Shown: positions 32,244 to 38,887 of the stretch, piece by piece | Layout: each line of letters starts with the position of its first letter | How positions within the stretch are numbered: position 1 is the stretch's first letter | NCBI GenBank assembly: GCA_944385435.1 | Contig: CALWXG010000021.1 | Span: forward strand, 1-38,887 | From: an uncultured Oscillospiraceae bacterium | Lineage (GTDB): Bacteria > Bacillota > Clostridia > Oscillospirales > Oscillospiraceae | Length of the DNA stretch: 38,887 nucleotides | Reading direction: 5' to 3' | Made by a program: the position numbers and the translations under genes | Notes under the pieces: model-generated | Told to the model about the DNA's origin: nothing | What the model saw: the letters and a program-made list of their open reading frames with translations, nothing else | Databases searched by the model: none

Positions 32244-32448
32244 ACGGGCTGGAGCGGGGCGCGGGACCGGTGCGCATCGGTGCTTCCGGCTTGCGCCGCG
32301 GCGGCTGAGCTCCAGCGGCTGGTGTATCTGAGCAAATGCCGGATGCGCCCCTGTGCGGCCTTGCGGAAGCAGGGGCTTGGGCTGTGACCCGGGCGGGCCG
32401 GGAACGGGTGCCTGGGGATTCTGTAAAGACAGAATGAAGGTAGATATT
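32244..32448 (+). other. Structured interval between hisC and the EAL gene
   Basis: No gene. Three successive G+C-rich inverted repeats are visible: GCTGGAGC (32248-32255) with GCTCCAGC (32309-32316), GCCCCTG (32347-32353) with CAGGGGC (32370-32376), and ACCCG/CGGGT just after. None has a T run. They may be a leader structure of the EAL gene or hisC end signals. It does not match the c-di-GMP riboswitch patterns I know. Confidence 0.35.
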
Positions 32449-34455
32449 ATGACAAAGTGGTCTTTGTTCGGGGAATTTCTATCATTTTTCATTCTTTCGC
32501 TGATGTACGCGTACTATCGGGAAAAGAATGCCGTCCCGTCCCTCCGCAGGCGCATGTTCACCTGGATTTTCCGGTTGTCCCTGGCTGCCATCGCCTTGAA
32601 TGTATGCTGCGTCTACCTGATTGAGCGTGCTCGTATGTTCCCGTTGTGGCTGAATTATACGATGAACACCGCCTATTTCATCCTGATTATCGTGGTGTGC
32701 AGTGTCATCGCCCTTTATCTCTTCGACCTGATGATGGAGCACGTCAATCGGGGGAAGTTTGACCGCAGGGTGATCGGCGCTCTGGCGGTTCTGAATCTTG
32801 CCTATGCGGCCATTGCCGTGACAAATGTGTGGACCGGGGTGCTGTTCTCGTTCCGTGCGGACGGGACGTACGTGCGCGGGCCATGGAACCGCCTGGGCTA
32901 TGGGGTCATGGCAATTGAAATCCTGATGGTTGTGATCTATTTTGTCCGGAACCGCGCCTCAATCTCGACGAAGGTGGTCAATGTGATCCGGTCCGTTCCG
33001 ATTGTGGTGCTGGTGCTGACCGGGTTTCAGATGCTCTATCCGGAGACCATGTTCAACGGCACCATTGTGGCTGCGGCGACCTTTATCCTGTACACCAACT
33101 TCCAGCTGTGTCAGGTGGAAAAGGACAGCCTGACCCAGTTGGGCAACCGGAAGACCTTCTTTGACGATGTCTCCCTCAAAATGCAGCACCGGCAGCCGTT
33201 CCAGATTGTCACGGTGTCCCTGAAGCGCTTTGGAGAAGTGAATCGGATGTTTGACCATTCCGCGGGAGACGACCTTCTGTTTGCCGTCGGGCGATGGTTT
33301 GGGAAACTGCCCGGGGAGTGCGCCTCTTACCGGTTTTCCAGTGTCTCCTTTGCCGCGGTGTTTCCCTACCGGAGCGAGGAGGAGGCCGGCCGGCATGTAA
33401 AACGCATCTGTGACCGGTTCCAGGAAAAGTGGGTGTGCAGGGACATCTCCTGCAAGCTGCTCTCCTGCGTCTGCAACCTGGTCTGGAACGGGGAGGACTG
33501 GACGCCCAATTCCCTGCTGGAGTATCTGGAGGCGGCGGCAGACCTGCCGGAGTATGCCAAGGGCGGCTATGTGGAATTTGACGCCTCGGTGGTGGAGAAG
33601 ATCAAGCGGGCAAAGCAGGTCGAGGTTCTGGTGCGCAAGTCCCTGGAGGAAAACCGGTTTTTTGTGGCCATGCAGCCGTTTTTCTGCTGCATCCGGAACG
33701 GATTCTGCTGCGGGGAGGCTCTGGCCCGGCTGAACGATTACGATGGAAAACCGGTTCCCACCGGCGAGTTCATTCCGGTCGCCGAGCGGGCCGGGCTGCT
33801 GGACGATATCAGCTGGGCGGTCCTGGAAAAGTGCTGCGAATTTCTGCAAAAACACAGGGAACTTCCCCTGGAATCCCTGTCGGTGAACCTTTCCATGGAA
33901 CAGTTCCTGGATCCGGGCTTTCCGGAAAAGATCAGCCGGATTTTGGAACGGTATCAGATTCCCTTTGGAAAGATCAAAATTGAAATCACAGAGCGGGTGA
34001 TCACCCAGGATCTGAACTATGTGAAAACGGTGATGTGCAGACTCCGCAGCCTGGGAATCGGATTTTATCTGGATGATTTCGGCACCGGCTACTCGAACTT
34101 TGCCTCGCTGATCCGACTGCCCTTTGAATCGGTCAAACTGGACCGCAGCCTCCTCTCCCAGCTCACACAGAACGAACATGACCGCAGAATCATCCGGCAT
34201 ATGGTCTCCTTCTTCCATGAGAGCGGATTCCATGTGGTGTGCGAGGGAATTGAGACCGAGGATCAGGCGGAGCTGGTGACCAACATGGGAACGGATCTGA
34301 TCCAGGGTTTTTACTACGCAAGGCCGATGGATCCGGAGGCGTTTGCCCGGTTTGTTGAAAACCGGCCTGCGGAAACTCCCGGCTATGGGGATGGGCTGAG
34401 CGGCGGCGCAGAAGCCGGCGTCAGTGCGGCGAACCCCTGCCTTTGCCGGAACTGA
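32449..34455 (+). CDS. Seven-helix membrane protein with dead GGDEF and intact EAL phosphodiesterase
   Basis: 668 residues. About seven membrane helices (between 5 and 220) form an undescribed sensor or ligand-binding unit. ~225-370: GGDEF fold recognisable from DSLTQLGNRKTF, but the active loop reads SSVSF, so no cyclase activity. ~390-630: EAL domain with E423 (CGEALARL), N480 (SVNLS), E512 (EITERV), D542-D543 (LDDFGTGYSNF), K563, E599 and Q619, all intact. It should hydrolyse c-di-GMP at the membrane, possibly with GTP binding to the dead GGDEF as control. ATG at 32449 chosen for AAGGTAG upstream; an ATG five codons earlier is possible. Codon use is less G+C-rich than in the 16-28 kb operon. 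Confidence 0.9.
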   Translation: MTKWSLFGEFLSFFILSLMYAYYREKNAVPSLRRRMFTWIFRLSLAAIALNVCCVYLIERARMFPLWLNYTMNTAYFILIIVVCSVIALYLFDLMMEHVNRGKFDRRVIGALAVLNLAYAAIAVTNVWTGVLFSFRADGTYVRGPWNRLGYGVMAIEILMVVIYFVRNRASISTKVVNVIRSVPIVVLVLTGFQMLYPETMFNGTIVAAATFILYTNFQLCQVEKDSLTQLGNRKTFFDDVSLKMQHRQPFQIVTVSLKRFGEVNRMFDHSAGDDLLFAVGRWFGKLPGECASYRFSSVSFAAVFPYRSEEEAGRHVKRICDRFQEKWVCRDISCKLLSCVCNLVWNGEDWTPNSLLEYLEAAADLPEYAKGGYVEFDASVVEKIKRAKQVEVLVRKSLEENRFFVAMQPFFCCIRNGFCCGEALARLNDYDGKPVPTGEFIPVAERAGLLDDISWAVLEKCCEFLQKHRELPLESLSVNLSMEQFLDPGFPEKISRILERYQIPFGKIKIEITERVITQDLNYVKTVMCRLRSLGIGFYLDDFGTGYSNFASLIRLPFESVKLDRSLLSQLTQNEHDRRIIRHMVSFFHESGFHVVCEGIETEDQAELVTNMGTDLIQGFYYARPMDPEAFARFVENRPAETPGYGDGLSGGAEAGVSAANPCLCRN

Positions 34456-34574
34456 TCCGGCCAACCCGCGAGACAGCTCCGGGACACAGCGCAAGAAGTC
34501 CGGAAGCAGGACTGGCAGAGCGGAAAGCCACGGCAAGAAGGAACATCCGGAGGATCCGGAAAGGAGCGGCGAAC

Positions 34575-36239
34575 ATGGACCAGAACTATGTTGTCACCAT
34601 AGGGGATCAGAGCTATTCCTACCCCGCAGGCACAACCTATCAGGAGATTGCCAGGCAGTTTCAGGACCGCTATACCAGTGAGATCCTGCTGGTGGACCGG
34701 AACGGGAAGCTGCGGGAGCTGAGCAAGAAGTTGGACCGGGACTGTACGCTGAACATGCTCACCATCCAGGACAAACCGGGGATGCAGACCTATGAGCGCA
34801 GCGCGGTGTTCCTGATGCTGAAGGCCTTCTACGACGTGGTGGGCAGGGAGGGGATCCGGCGGATTTGCGTGGAGTACTCTCTCAGCCATGCTCTCTTCAT
34901 CACTGCCAGCGGAGACTTCCGCCTGGATCAGCCCCTTCTGGACCGGGTGGAAGCCAGGATGCGGGAGCTGTCGGAGCGGGCAATTCCCATCCGGAAACGC
35001 TCCATCTCCACGGACGACGCCATTGCCCTGTTCCGGGAGCGGAAGCTCTACGACAAGGCAAAGCTGATCAGCTTCCGCATGAGCTCCCGGGTGAATTATT
35101 ACGAATTGGAGGACTTTTCCGACTATTTTTACGGATACATGGTTCCGGACACCGGGTACGTCAGACAGTTCAAGCTGGAGCTGTTTGACTGCGGGCTGGT
35201 TCTGCGCCTGCCGGATCCCGCGCAGCCCGGCAGGCTGCGCCCCTTCCAGCCCTCGCTGAAACTGTACCGGGCCCTCTGCGAGGGCGACCAGAGATCCAAA
35301 GCACTGAAGATTGCCAATGTGGCAGATCTGAACGAGGCCATCTGCCGGGGAGAGGGAACCCAGCTGATCCTGGCCAACGAGGCCCTGATGGAAAAGCGCA
35401 TCGGTGACCTGGCGGAGACCATCGCAAAGCGCAAGGACATCCGGTTTGTGATGATCGCGGGGCCCTCATCCTCTGGGAAGACCACCTTCTCCCAGCGGCT
35501 GTCCACCCAGCTCATTGCCTGCGGACTGCGCCCCCACGCCATTGCCACGGACAACTACTTCAAAAACCGCACCGAGACGCCGCGGGACGAGCACGGACAG
35601 CCGGACTTTGAGGGACTGGGCGCTATGGATGTGGAACAGTTCAATGAGGATATGACCCGTCTGCTGAACGGGGAGCGGGTGGAGATGCCCCAGTACAACT
35701 TTAAAAAAGGCAGCCGGGAGTACAACGGCAGTACGCTGAAATTGGAGCCCAGAGATGTGCTGGTCATCGAGGGCATCCACTGCCTCAACGATGCCTTCTC
35801 CTACGCCCTGCCCAAACAGAGCAAGTTCCGGATTTACATCAGCTGCCTGACCACGCTGAATGTGGATGACCACAACCGCATTCCCACCACTGACATGCGC
35901 CTGCTGCGCCGCATTGAACGGGATGCCAGAACCCGCGGCTACGGGGCTCAGGCCACCATCCGGATGTGGCCCTCGGTGCGCAGGGGGGAGGAGAACAACA
36001 TCTTCCGATTCCAGGACAGCGCGGATGTGATCTTCAACTCCGCTTTGACCTATGAGACAGCTGTCCTCAAGCCCTATGTGGAGCCGCTGCTGTTCCACAT
36101 TCCCAAGGATTGTGCGGAGTACAAGGAGGCCAAGCGCCTGCTGAAATTCCTGAGCTATTTTCTCGCCATGCCCACCGATGCGGTGCCTCAGACCTCCCTG
36201 ATCCGGGAGTTTATCGGCGGAGGGTGTTATCTGGCCTGA
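34575..36239 (+). CDS. Nucleoside kinase with TGS / ThrRS-like N-terminus and uridine-kinase domain
   Basis: 554 residues. Residues ~1-65 form a TGS domain, ~70-190 a ThrRS second-domain-like region (YSLSHALFI), and ~285-490 a phosphoribulokinase/uridine-kinase domain with P-loop GPSSSGKTT (296-304), then ATDNYFKNR and VIEGIHCLND. This architecture is known from Firmicutes and Thermotoga as a broad nucleoside kinase, phosphorylating pyrimidine nucleosides for salvage. ATG at 34575 is preferred for AAGGAG 7 bases upstream over a longer open frame. Its own transcript ends at the terminator at 36313. Confidence 0.92.
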   Translation: MDQNYVVTIGDQSYSYPAGTTYQEIARQFQDRYTSEILLVDRNGKLRELSKKLDRDCTLNMLTIQDKPGMQTYERSAVFLMLKAFYDVVGREGIRRICVEYSLSHALFITASGDFRLDQPLLDRVEARMRELSERAIPIRKRSISTDDAIALFRERKLYDKAKLISFRMSSRVNYYELEDFSDYFYGYMVPDTGYVRQFKLELFDCGLVLRLPDPAQPGRLRPFQPSLKLYRALCEGDQRSKALKIANVADLNEAICRGEGTQLILANEALMEKRIGDLAETIAKRKDIRFVMIAGPSSSGKTTFSQRLSTQLIACGLRPHAIATDNYFKNRTETPRDEHGQPDFEGLGAMDVEQFNEDMTRLLNGERVEMPQYNFKKGSREYNGSTLKLEPRDVLVIEGIHCLNDAFSYALPKQSKFRIYISCLTTLNVDDHNRIPTTDMRLLRRIERDARTRGYGAQATIRMWPSVRRGEENNIFRFQDSADVIFNSALTYETAVLKPYVEPLLFHIPKDCAEYKEAKRLLKFLSYFLAMPTDAVPQTSLIREFIGGGCYLA

Positions 36240-36312
36240 GCGACGGGCGTCGGTTGAGACAGAATCCGTCTGTATTTCCGGTAAACGAGGATCGTTTGTG
36301 TCCCGGCTGAGC

Positions 36313-36367
36313 GGTGCGCCCGGGGGGAAAGCCGCGGTTTTTCCCTCAGGGCGCACCTTGTTTTTTC
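36313..36367 (+). terminator. Intrinsic terminator of the nucleoside kinase gene
   Basis: GGTGCGCCC (36313-36321) pairs with GGGCGCACC (36349-36357); an inner GGGAAA/TTTCCC pairing lengthens the stem, then TTGTTTTTTC. Confidence 0.85.
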
Positions 36368-36434
36368 AATCACTGGAAAATTACAACTAATGGTAAAAAA
36401 TGAGTTAATTTCTCAACAAATTTCTGAAAATCAA

Positions 36435-36463
36435 TTGCAAATGGAGAGAGAAAGAGGTATGAT
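36435..36463 (+). promoter_or_regulatory. Promoter of the secreted sortase-like protein gene
   Basis: TTGCAA (36435-36440), 17-bp spacer, TATGAT (36458-36463), preceded by about 70 bp of AT-rich DNA that could serve as an UP element. The leader to the start is about 37 nt. Confidence 0.7.
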
Positions 36464-36505
36464 TACGTCATAGGACAGTTTACTGCAATTTGAGAAAAGA
36501 GGCGT

Positions 36506-37549
36506 ATGACCGTGCGTCATAAAATAATTGTGGTCCTTGCGGCGGTTGCCGTCTGTCTTGTTGTGCCGTTTAAATTTGCGATACCCACCGATACAACCAT
36601 TACCAGGATTGAGCTGGAGCCCCAGACGGCGTATGCCTATGAGGGGGAAGAGGAGCCGGTGCCGAATGCTGCGCTGCCCAGCGAGGAGGGCGTACAATCC
36701 GAGGAGGATCCGGAGCCTGCGGCCGGAGGATCGGGAGCGGAAGATCCCGAGCCGGAGCCGGCTGGGGAAGCTGAGCCGTCTTCGAGGGCCAAGGGTCGCA
36801 GTGACCATAGCGAAGAGCGAGATTCCAGACCGGAGGAGAGCGTGGAGCCCTCGCCCTCTGAGACCAATTCCGATCCTGTTTCAATTCCGGAAACGCACCC
36901 GGTTCCCTCTGCACCTGCCGTACAGCAGACGCCCAGCACAGAGCCGAGCCAGTCTCCCTCCCAGGGATACCAAACAGCTCCGGTCCAGCCCTCTCCACCG
37001 GCTCAGAGCACAGCGCCGGTACAGAGCTCAAAACCTGTTCAGAGCACGCCGCCGGTACAAAGTGAGAGCCCGGTTCAGCCGTCACAGCAGGTACAAACTG
37101 CGGTTTGCAGCCGTTGCGGCGGCGCCCACAACACCCAGGCATGCATGGAGAACACCATGGCCCGGGGCGCAGTGGGGCGTTGGGTGATCTCCGGCGTGGG
37201 AGTGGATGTGGCCCTGTTCCAGAGCAACAGTCAGACCACCGTGGACCGCGCAGACAGTGCCGCCTATTTCTACTACGGCAGCGCCCTGATCATTGCAGAC
37301 CACTGCTATCAGGGATTTGACCGGATTGAGTCCTGTTACAAGGGTATGACAGCCTATGTGGAGACCGCCTCCGGTGTCCAGCAGTATGTGTGTGTGGATG
37401 CCTTCCAAGGGAGCAATACAGGCGCGGAACTGCTGGATCCCCAGGGGCGGAACGTAGCGCAGTACAACGGCGGAAACATCATCTGCTACACCTGTCTCAG
37501 CACCGGGTGGCAGAATGTGATGATTGTCGTATTTGCACCGGTCGGATGA
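36506..37549 (+). CDS. Secreted stalked protein with Cys/His cluster and sortase-like C-terminal domain
   Basis: 347 residues. Residues 5-22 are a signal anchor (HKIIVVLAAVAVCLVVPF). ~45-198 is a long disordered stalk, first Glu/Pro-rich, then Pro/Ser/Gln-rich with repeated PVQS units. 201-213 holds C201-x2-C204-x3-H208-x4-C213, close to a zinc knuckle. ~222-345 resembles the sortase barrel: GRWVISGVGVDVALF, a possible catalytic His in IIADH266, and a Cys in CYTC330. The expected Arg after the Cys is missing (WQNV), so sorting activity is doubtful. It is probably anchored to the membrane and projecting into the wall. ATG 36506 or GTG 36512 (better spacing to AAAGAGG) could be the start. Own promoter; neighbours do not reveal a role. 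Confidence 0.75.
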   Translation: MTVRHKIIVVLAAVAVCLVVPFKFAIPTDTTITRIELEPQTAYAYEGEEEPVPNAALPSEEGVQSEEDPEPAAGGSGAEDPEPEPAGEAEPSSRAKGRSDHSEERDSRPEESVEPSPSETNSDPVSIPETHPVPSAPAVQQTPSTEPSQSPSQGYQTAPVQPSPPAQSTAPVQSSKPVQSTPPVQSESPVQPSQQVQTAVCSRCGGAHNTQACMENTMARGAVGRWVISGVGVDVALFQSNSQTTVDRADSAAYFYYGSALIIADHCYQGFDRIESCYKGMTAYVETASGVQQYVCVDAFQGSNTGAELLDPQGRNVAQYNGGNIICYTCLSTGWQNVMIVVFAPVG

Positions 37550-37595
37550 TCAGCGGGCCGGAATGGAGAAAATACGCAGATCCGCGCAGAAACGT

Positions 37596-37624
37596 TTGCA
37601 TTCCGTACATATCCATGGTACTAT
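37596..37624 (+). promoter_or_regulatory. Promoter of guaA and leader hairpin
   Basis: TTGCAT (37596-37601), 17-bp spacer, TACTAT (37619-37624). The leader (about 50 nt) contains GACCGG (37640-37645) pairing with CCGGTC (37658-37663), just ahead of the GGGAGG ribosome site. Confidence 0.65.
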
Positions 37625-37680
37625 AGGATTTACTGATGAGACCGGAGGGGAAAACCGCCGGTCAGACGGGAGGAAACGTT

Positions 37681-38661
37681 ATGGAAAACAACAAGCGCCC
37701 TGAAACCATGGAGCGTATTACGACCACCGCTCTGGCGGAGCAGTTTATCGCGGAACAGGTGGCTGCGGTTAAGGAGCAGGTGGGGGACAAGAAGGTGTTG
37801 CTGGCTCTGTCCGGCGGTGTGGACTCCTCTGTGGTAGCCGCCCTTTTGATCAAGGCCATCGGCAAGCAGCTGGTGTGCGTGCACGTGAACCACGGCCTGC
37901 TGCGCAAGGGGGAACCGGAACAGGTGGTTCAGGTGTTCCGTCATGAAATGGATGCCAACCTGATCTATGTGGATGCGGTGGACCGCTTCCTGGACAAGCT
38001 GGCCGGTGTGGCTGAACCGGAGAAGAAGCGCAAGATCATCGGCGCGGAGTTCATCCGGGTCTTTGAGGAAGAGGCCCGCAAGCTGGAGGGCATTGAATTT
38101 CTGGCTCAGGGCACAATTTATCCCGACATCCTGGAGAGCGGCCCGGTGAAGGCCCATCACAACGTGGGCGGCCTGCCCGACGACCTGCAGTTCGAGCTGG
38201 TGGAACCCCTGAAGTTCCTGTTCAAGGACGAGGTGCGCGTGGTGGGCAAGACCCTGGGCCTGCCTGACGGCATGGTGTACCGTCAGCCCTTCCCCGGCCC
38301 CGGACTGGGAGTCCGCTGCCTGGGCGCCATCACCCGTGATCGGCTGGAGGCGGTGCGGGAGTCCGACGCCATCCTCCGGGAGGAGTTTGCCAAGAACGGT
38401 CTGGAGGGTAAGGTGTGGCAGTACTTCACCATCGTGCCCGACTTCAAGAGCGTGGGTGTGAAGGATGACAAGCGCTCCTTTGAGTGGCCGGTGATTATCC
38501 GTGCGGTGAATACCCGGGATGCCATGACGGCTACGGTGGAGGACGTGCCATTCGCTCTGCTTCAGCACATCACCGATCGGATCGTCCATGAAGTAAAGGG
38601 TGTCAACCGAGTGTGCTATGATCTGACGCCGAAGCCCACGGGGACCATTGAGTGGGAATAA
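37681..38661 (+). CDS. guaA: GMP synthase, ATP-pyrophosphatase subunit only (no glutaminase domain)
   Basis: 326 residues, against about 510-525 for standard GuaA. The ATP-pyrophosphatase domain is complete: P-loop SGGVDSS (44-50), [10 protein letters not shown] (~74-83), [12 protein letters not shown] (~139-150), [10 protein letters not shown] (~157-166). The C-terminal dimerisation domain ends with [15 protein letters not shown]. It adenylates XMP and replaces AMP with ammonia. The class I glutaminase domain that normally supplies ammonia is absent and not encoded just upstream. So the enzyme needs free ammonia or a separate glutaminase subunit, as in many archaea. ATG at 37681 has GGGAGGAA 8 bases upstream, and the protein begins naturally at [10 protein letters not shown], which argues against truncation. 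Confidence 0.93.
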   Translation: MENNKRPETMERITTTALAEQFIAEQVAAVKEQVGDKKVLLALSGGVDSSVVAALLIKAIGKQLVCVHVNHGLLRKGEPEQVVQVFRHEMDANLIYVDAVDRFLDKLAGVAEPEKKRKIIGAEFIRVFEEEARKLEGIEFLAQGTIYPDILESGPVKAHHNVGGLPDDLQFELVEPLKFLFKDEVRVVGKTLGLPDGMVYRQPFPGPGLGVRCLGAITRDRLEAVRESDAILREEFAKNGLEGKVWQYFTIVPDFKSVGVKDDKRSFEWPVIIRAVNTRDAMTATVEDVPFALLQHITDRIVHEVKGVNRVCYDLTPKPTGTIEWE

Positions 38662-38689
38662 GCAAAAAGTGGATATGAGGGCCCGCAAA

Positions 38690-38702
38690 CCCTTGAAAAC
38701 AC
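38690..38702. repeat. 13-mer shared with the terminator loop at 16010-16022
   Basis: CCCTTGAAAACAC occurs here 28 nt after the guaA stop and again at 16010-16022. The flanks differ. Possibly a remnant of the same type of inserted DNA, possibly chance. Confidence 0.3.
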
Positions 38703-38729
38703 TGACTTTTTGATTTTCAAATTCCCCAT

Positions 38730-38749
38730 TTGATAGCAGATTGATAGCA
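38730..38749 (+). repeat. Direct repeat TTGATAGCA, two copies with 11-bp period
   Basis: TTGATAGCA at 38730-38738 and 38741-38749, in AT-rich DNA just behind guaA. Short direct repeats with this helical spacing are typical of arm-type binding sites for tyrosine recombinases, and the guaA 3' end is a known insertion hot spot for integrative elements. The element, if present, lies to the right of the window. Confidence 0.4.
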
Positions 38750-38804
38750 CTCGCCAAATCCCGATTTATTGAGTTTGAAAAGAAAAATCGGGTGGCTTGC
38801 GAGT
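38749..38804 (+). repeat. Long imperfect hairpin behind guaA
   Basis: CCCGATTT (38760-38767) pairs with AAATCGGG (38785-38792). The outer arms add CTCGC/GCGAG and CCA/TGG pairs. It has no immediate T run and may be a terminator of guaA or part of an attachment region. Confidence 0.35.
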
Positions 38805-38837
38805 AGCCTAAAAATCCTCATCTTTTTATTCATAAGT

Positions 38838-38879
38838 AAAAGGTCTAACTGATTTTTGCTGATCAGTTAGACCTTTTTT
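38838..38879 (+). terminator. Strong intrinsic terminator at the right edge
   Basis: A perfect 16-bp stem (38838-38853 with 38862-38877, core AAGGTCTAACTGAT) with an 8-nt loop; its 3' arm runs into TTTTTT. It would stop transcription from guaA, and its mirror form could also stop a converging gene to the right. Confidence 0.85.
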
Positions 38880-38887
38880 ATTTTGCT

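Noticed and set aside
32244-32448. c-di-GMP riboswitch ahead of the EAL gene
   Set aside because: The conserved class I core (GGACGCAAAGC-like segment and tetraloop receptor) and class II pattern were looked for and not found, here or at 15.8-16.5 kb.
36980-37095. CRISPR or minisatellite array
   Set aside because: The repetition is at protein level (PVQS units in a stalk) with irregular DNA copies and no spacers. No CRISPR-like repeat was seen elsewhere in the window.

Overview
The window reads as chromosomal DNA of a high-G+C, low-oxygen gut-type Firmicute, most likely in the Oscillospiraceae (a Flavonifractor/Pseudoflavonifractor/Oscillibacter-like lineage). This is an inference from the Firmicutes gene order ylxM-ffh-rpsP-khpA-rimM-trmD, the paired YmfF/YmfH-type M16 proteins, a DUF951 protein, strong AGGAGG-type ribosome sites, and heavy G/C at third codon positions. 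Most genes are chromosomal housekeeping genes. Both ends look like integration sites: a tyrosine-recombinase tail abuts a tRNA-Pro gene at the left, and AT-rich DNA with direct repeats follows guaA at the right.

Layout. 1-0.5 kb: integrase 3' end facing tRNA-Pro(GGG), with the tRNA promoter and terminator. 0.9-3.5 kb, minus strand: a peptidoglycan amidase with an SH3 domain and GTP-dependent PEP carboxykinase. 3.6-8.7 kb, minus strand: one operon from a clear TTGACA/TATAGT promoter, ylxM-ffh-rpsP-khpA-rimM-trmD-rsmA, joining signal-recognition-particle and ribosome or tRNA maturation genes; trmD carries a C-terminal GNAT acetyltransferase domain. 8.8-9.3 kb: membrane-anchored XRE regulator, divergent from a plus-strand operon (9.4-13.5 kb) of two M16 peptidase-like proteins, lgt and a FolD-like orphan domain. 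13.5-15.7 kb: nth (minus, with a coupled 31-codon ORF) divergent from glyA (plus). 15.8-16.5 kb: about 740 bp without a convincing gene but with several hairpins and a promoter-terminator pair.

16.5-27.7 kb: the most interesting region, eight tightly packed or overlapping plus-strand genes. They encode a membrane-anchored TIM-barrel glycoside-hydrolase-like protein with a CBM9-like tail, a membrane-anchored HEAT-repeat protein, a processive-type family 2 glycosyltransferase, a coiled-coil protein, a membrane EAL phosphodiesterase with a solute-binding-like sensor, a receiver-HD-GYP phosphodiesterase, a stand-alone Hpt protein and a hybrid histidine kinase. I infer a cell-envelope or extracellular polysaccharide synthesis and trimming machine wired to a phosphorelay and to c-di-GMP breakdown. 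A second membrane EAL protein with a dead GGDEF domain lies at 32.4-34.5 kb. No intact GGDEF cyclase is present in the window.

27.8-29.5 kb, minus strand: amidohydrolase and nitroreductase from a near-consensus promoter. It is divergent from rarA-DUF951-hisC (29.7-32.2 kb). After the EAL gene come a TGS/uridine-kinase-like nucleoside kinase (34.6-36.2 kb), a secreted protein with a Pro/Gln/Ser-rich stalk, a Cys/His cluster and a sortase-like C-terminal domain (36.5-37.5 kb), and a GMP synthase that has only the ATP-pyrophosphatase half (37.7-38.7 kb). All functional calls come from reading motifs by eye; no database search was run.
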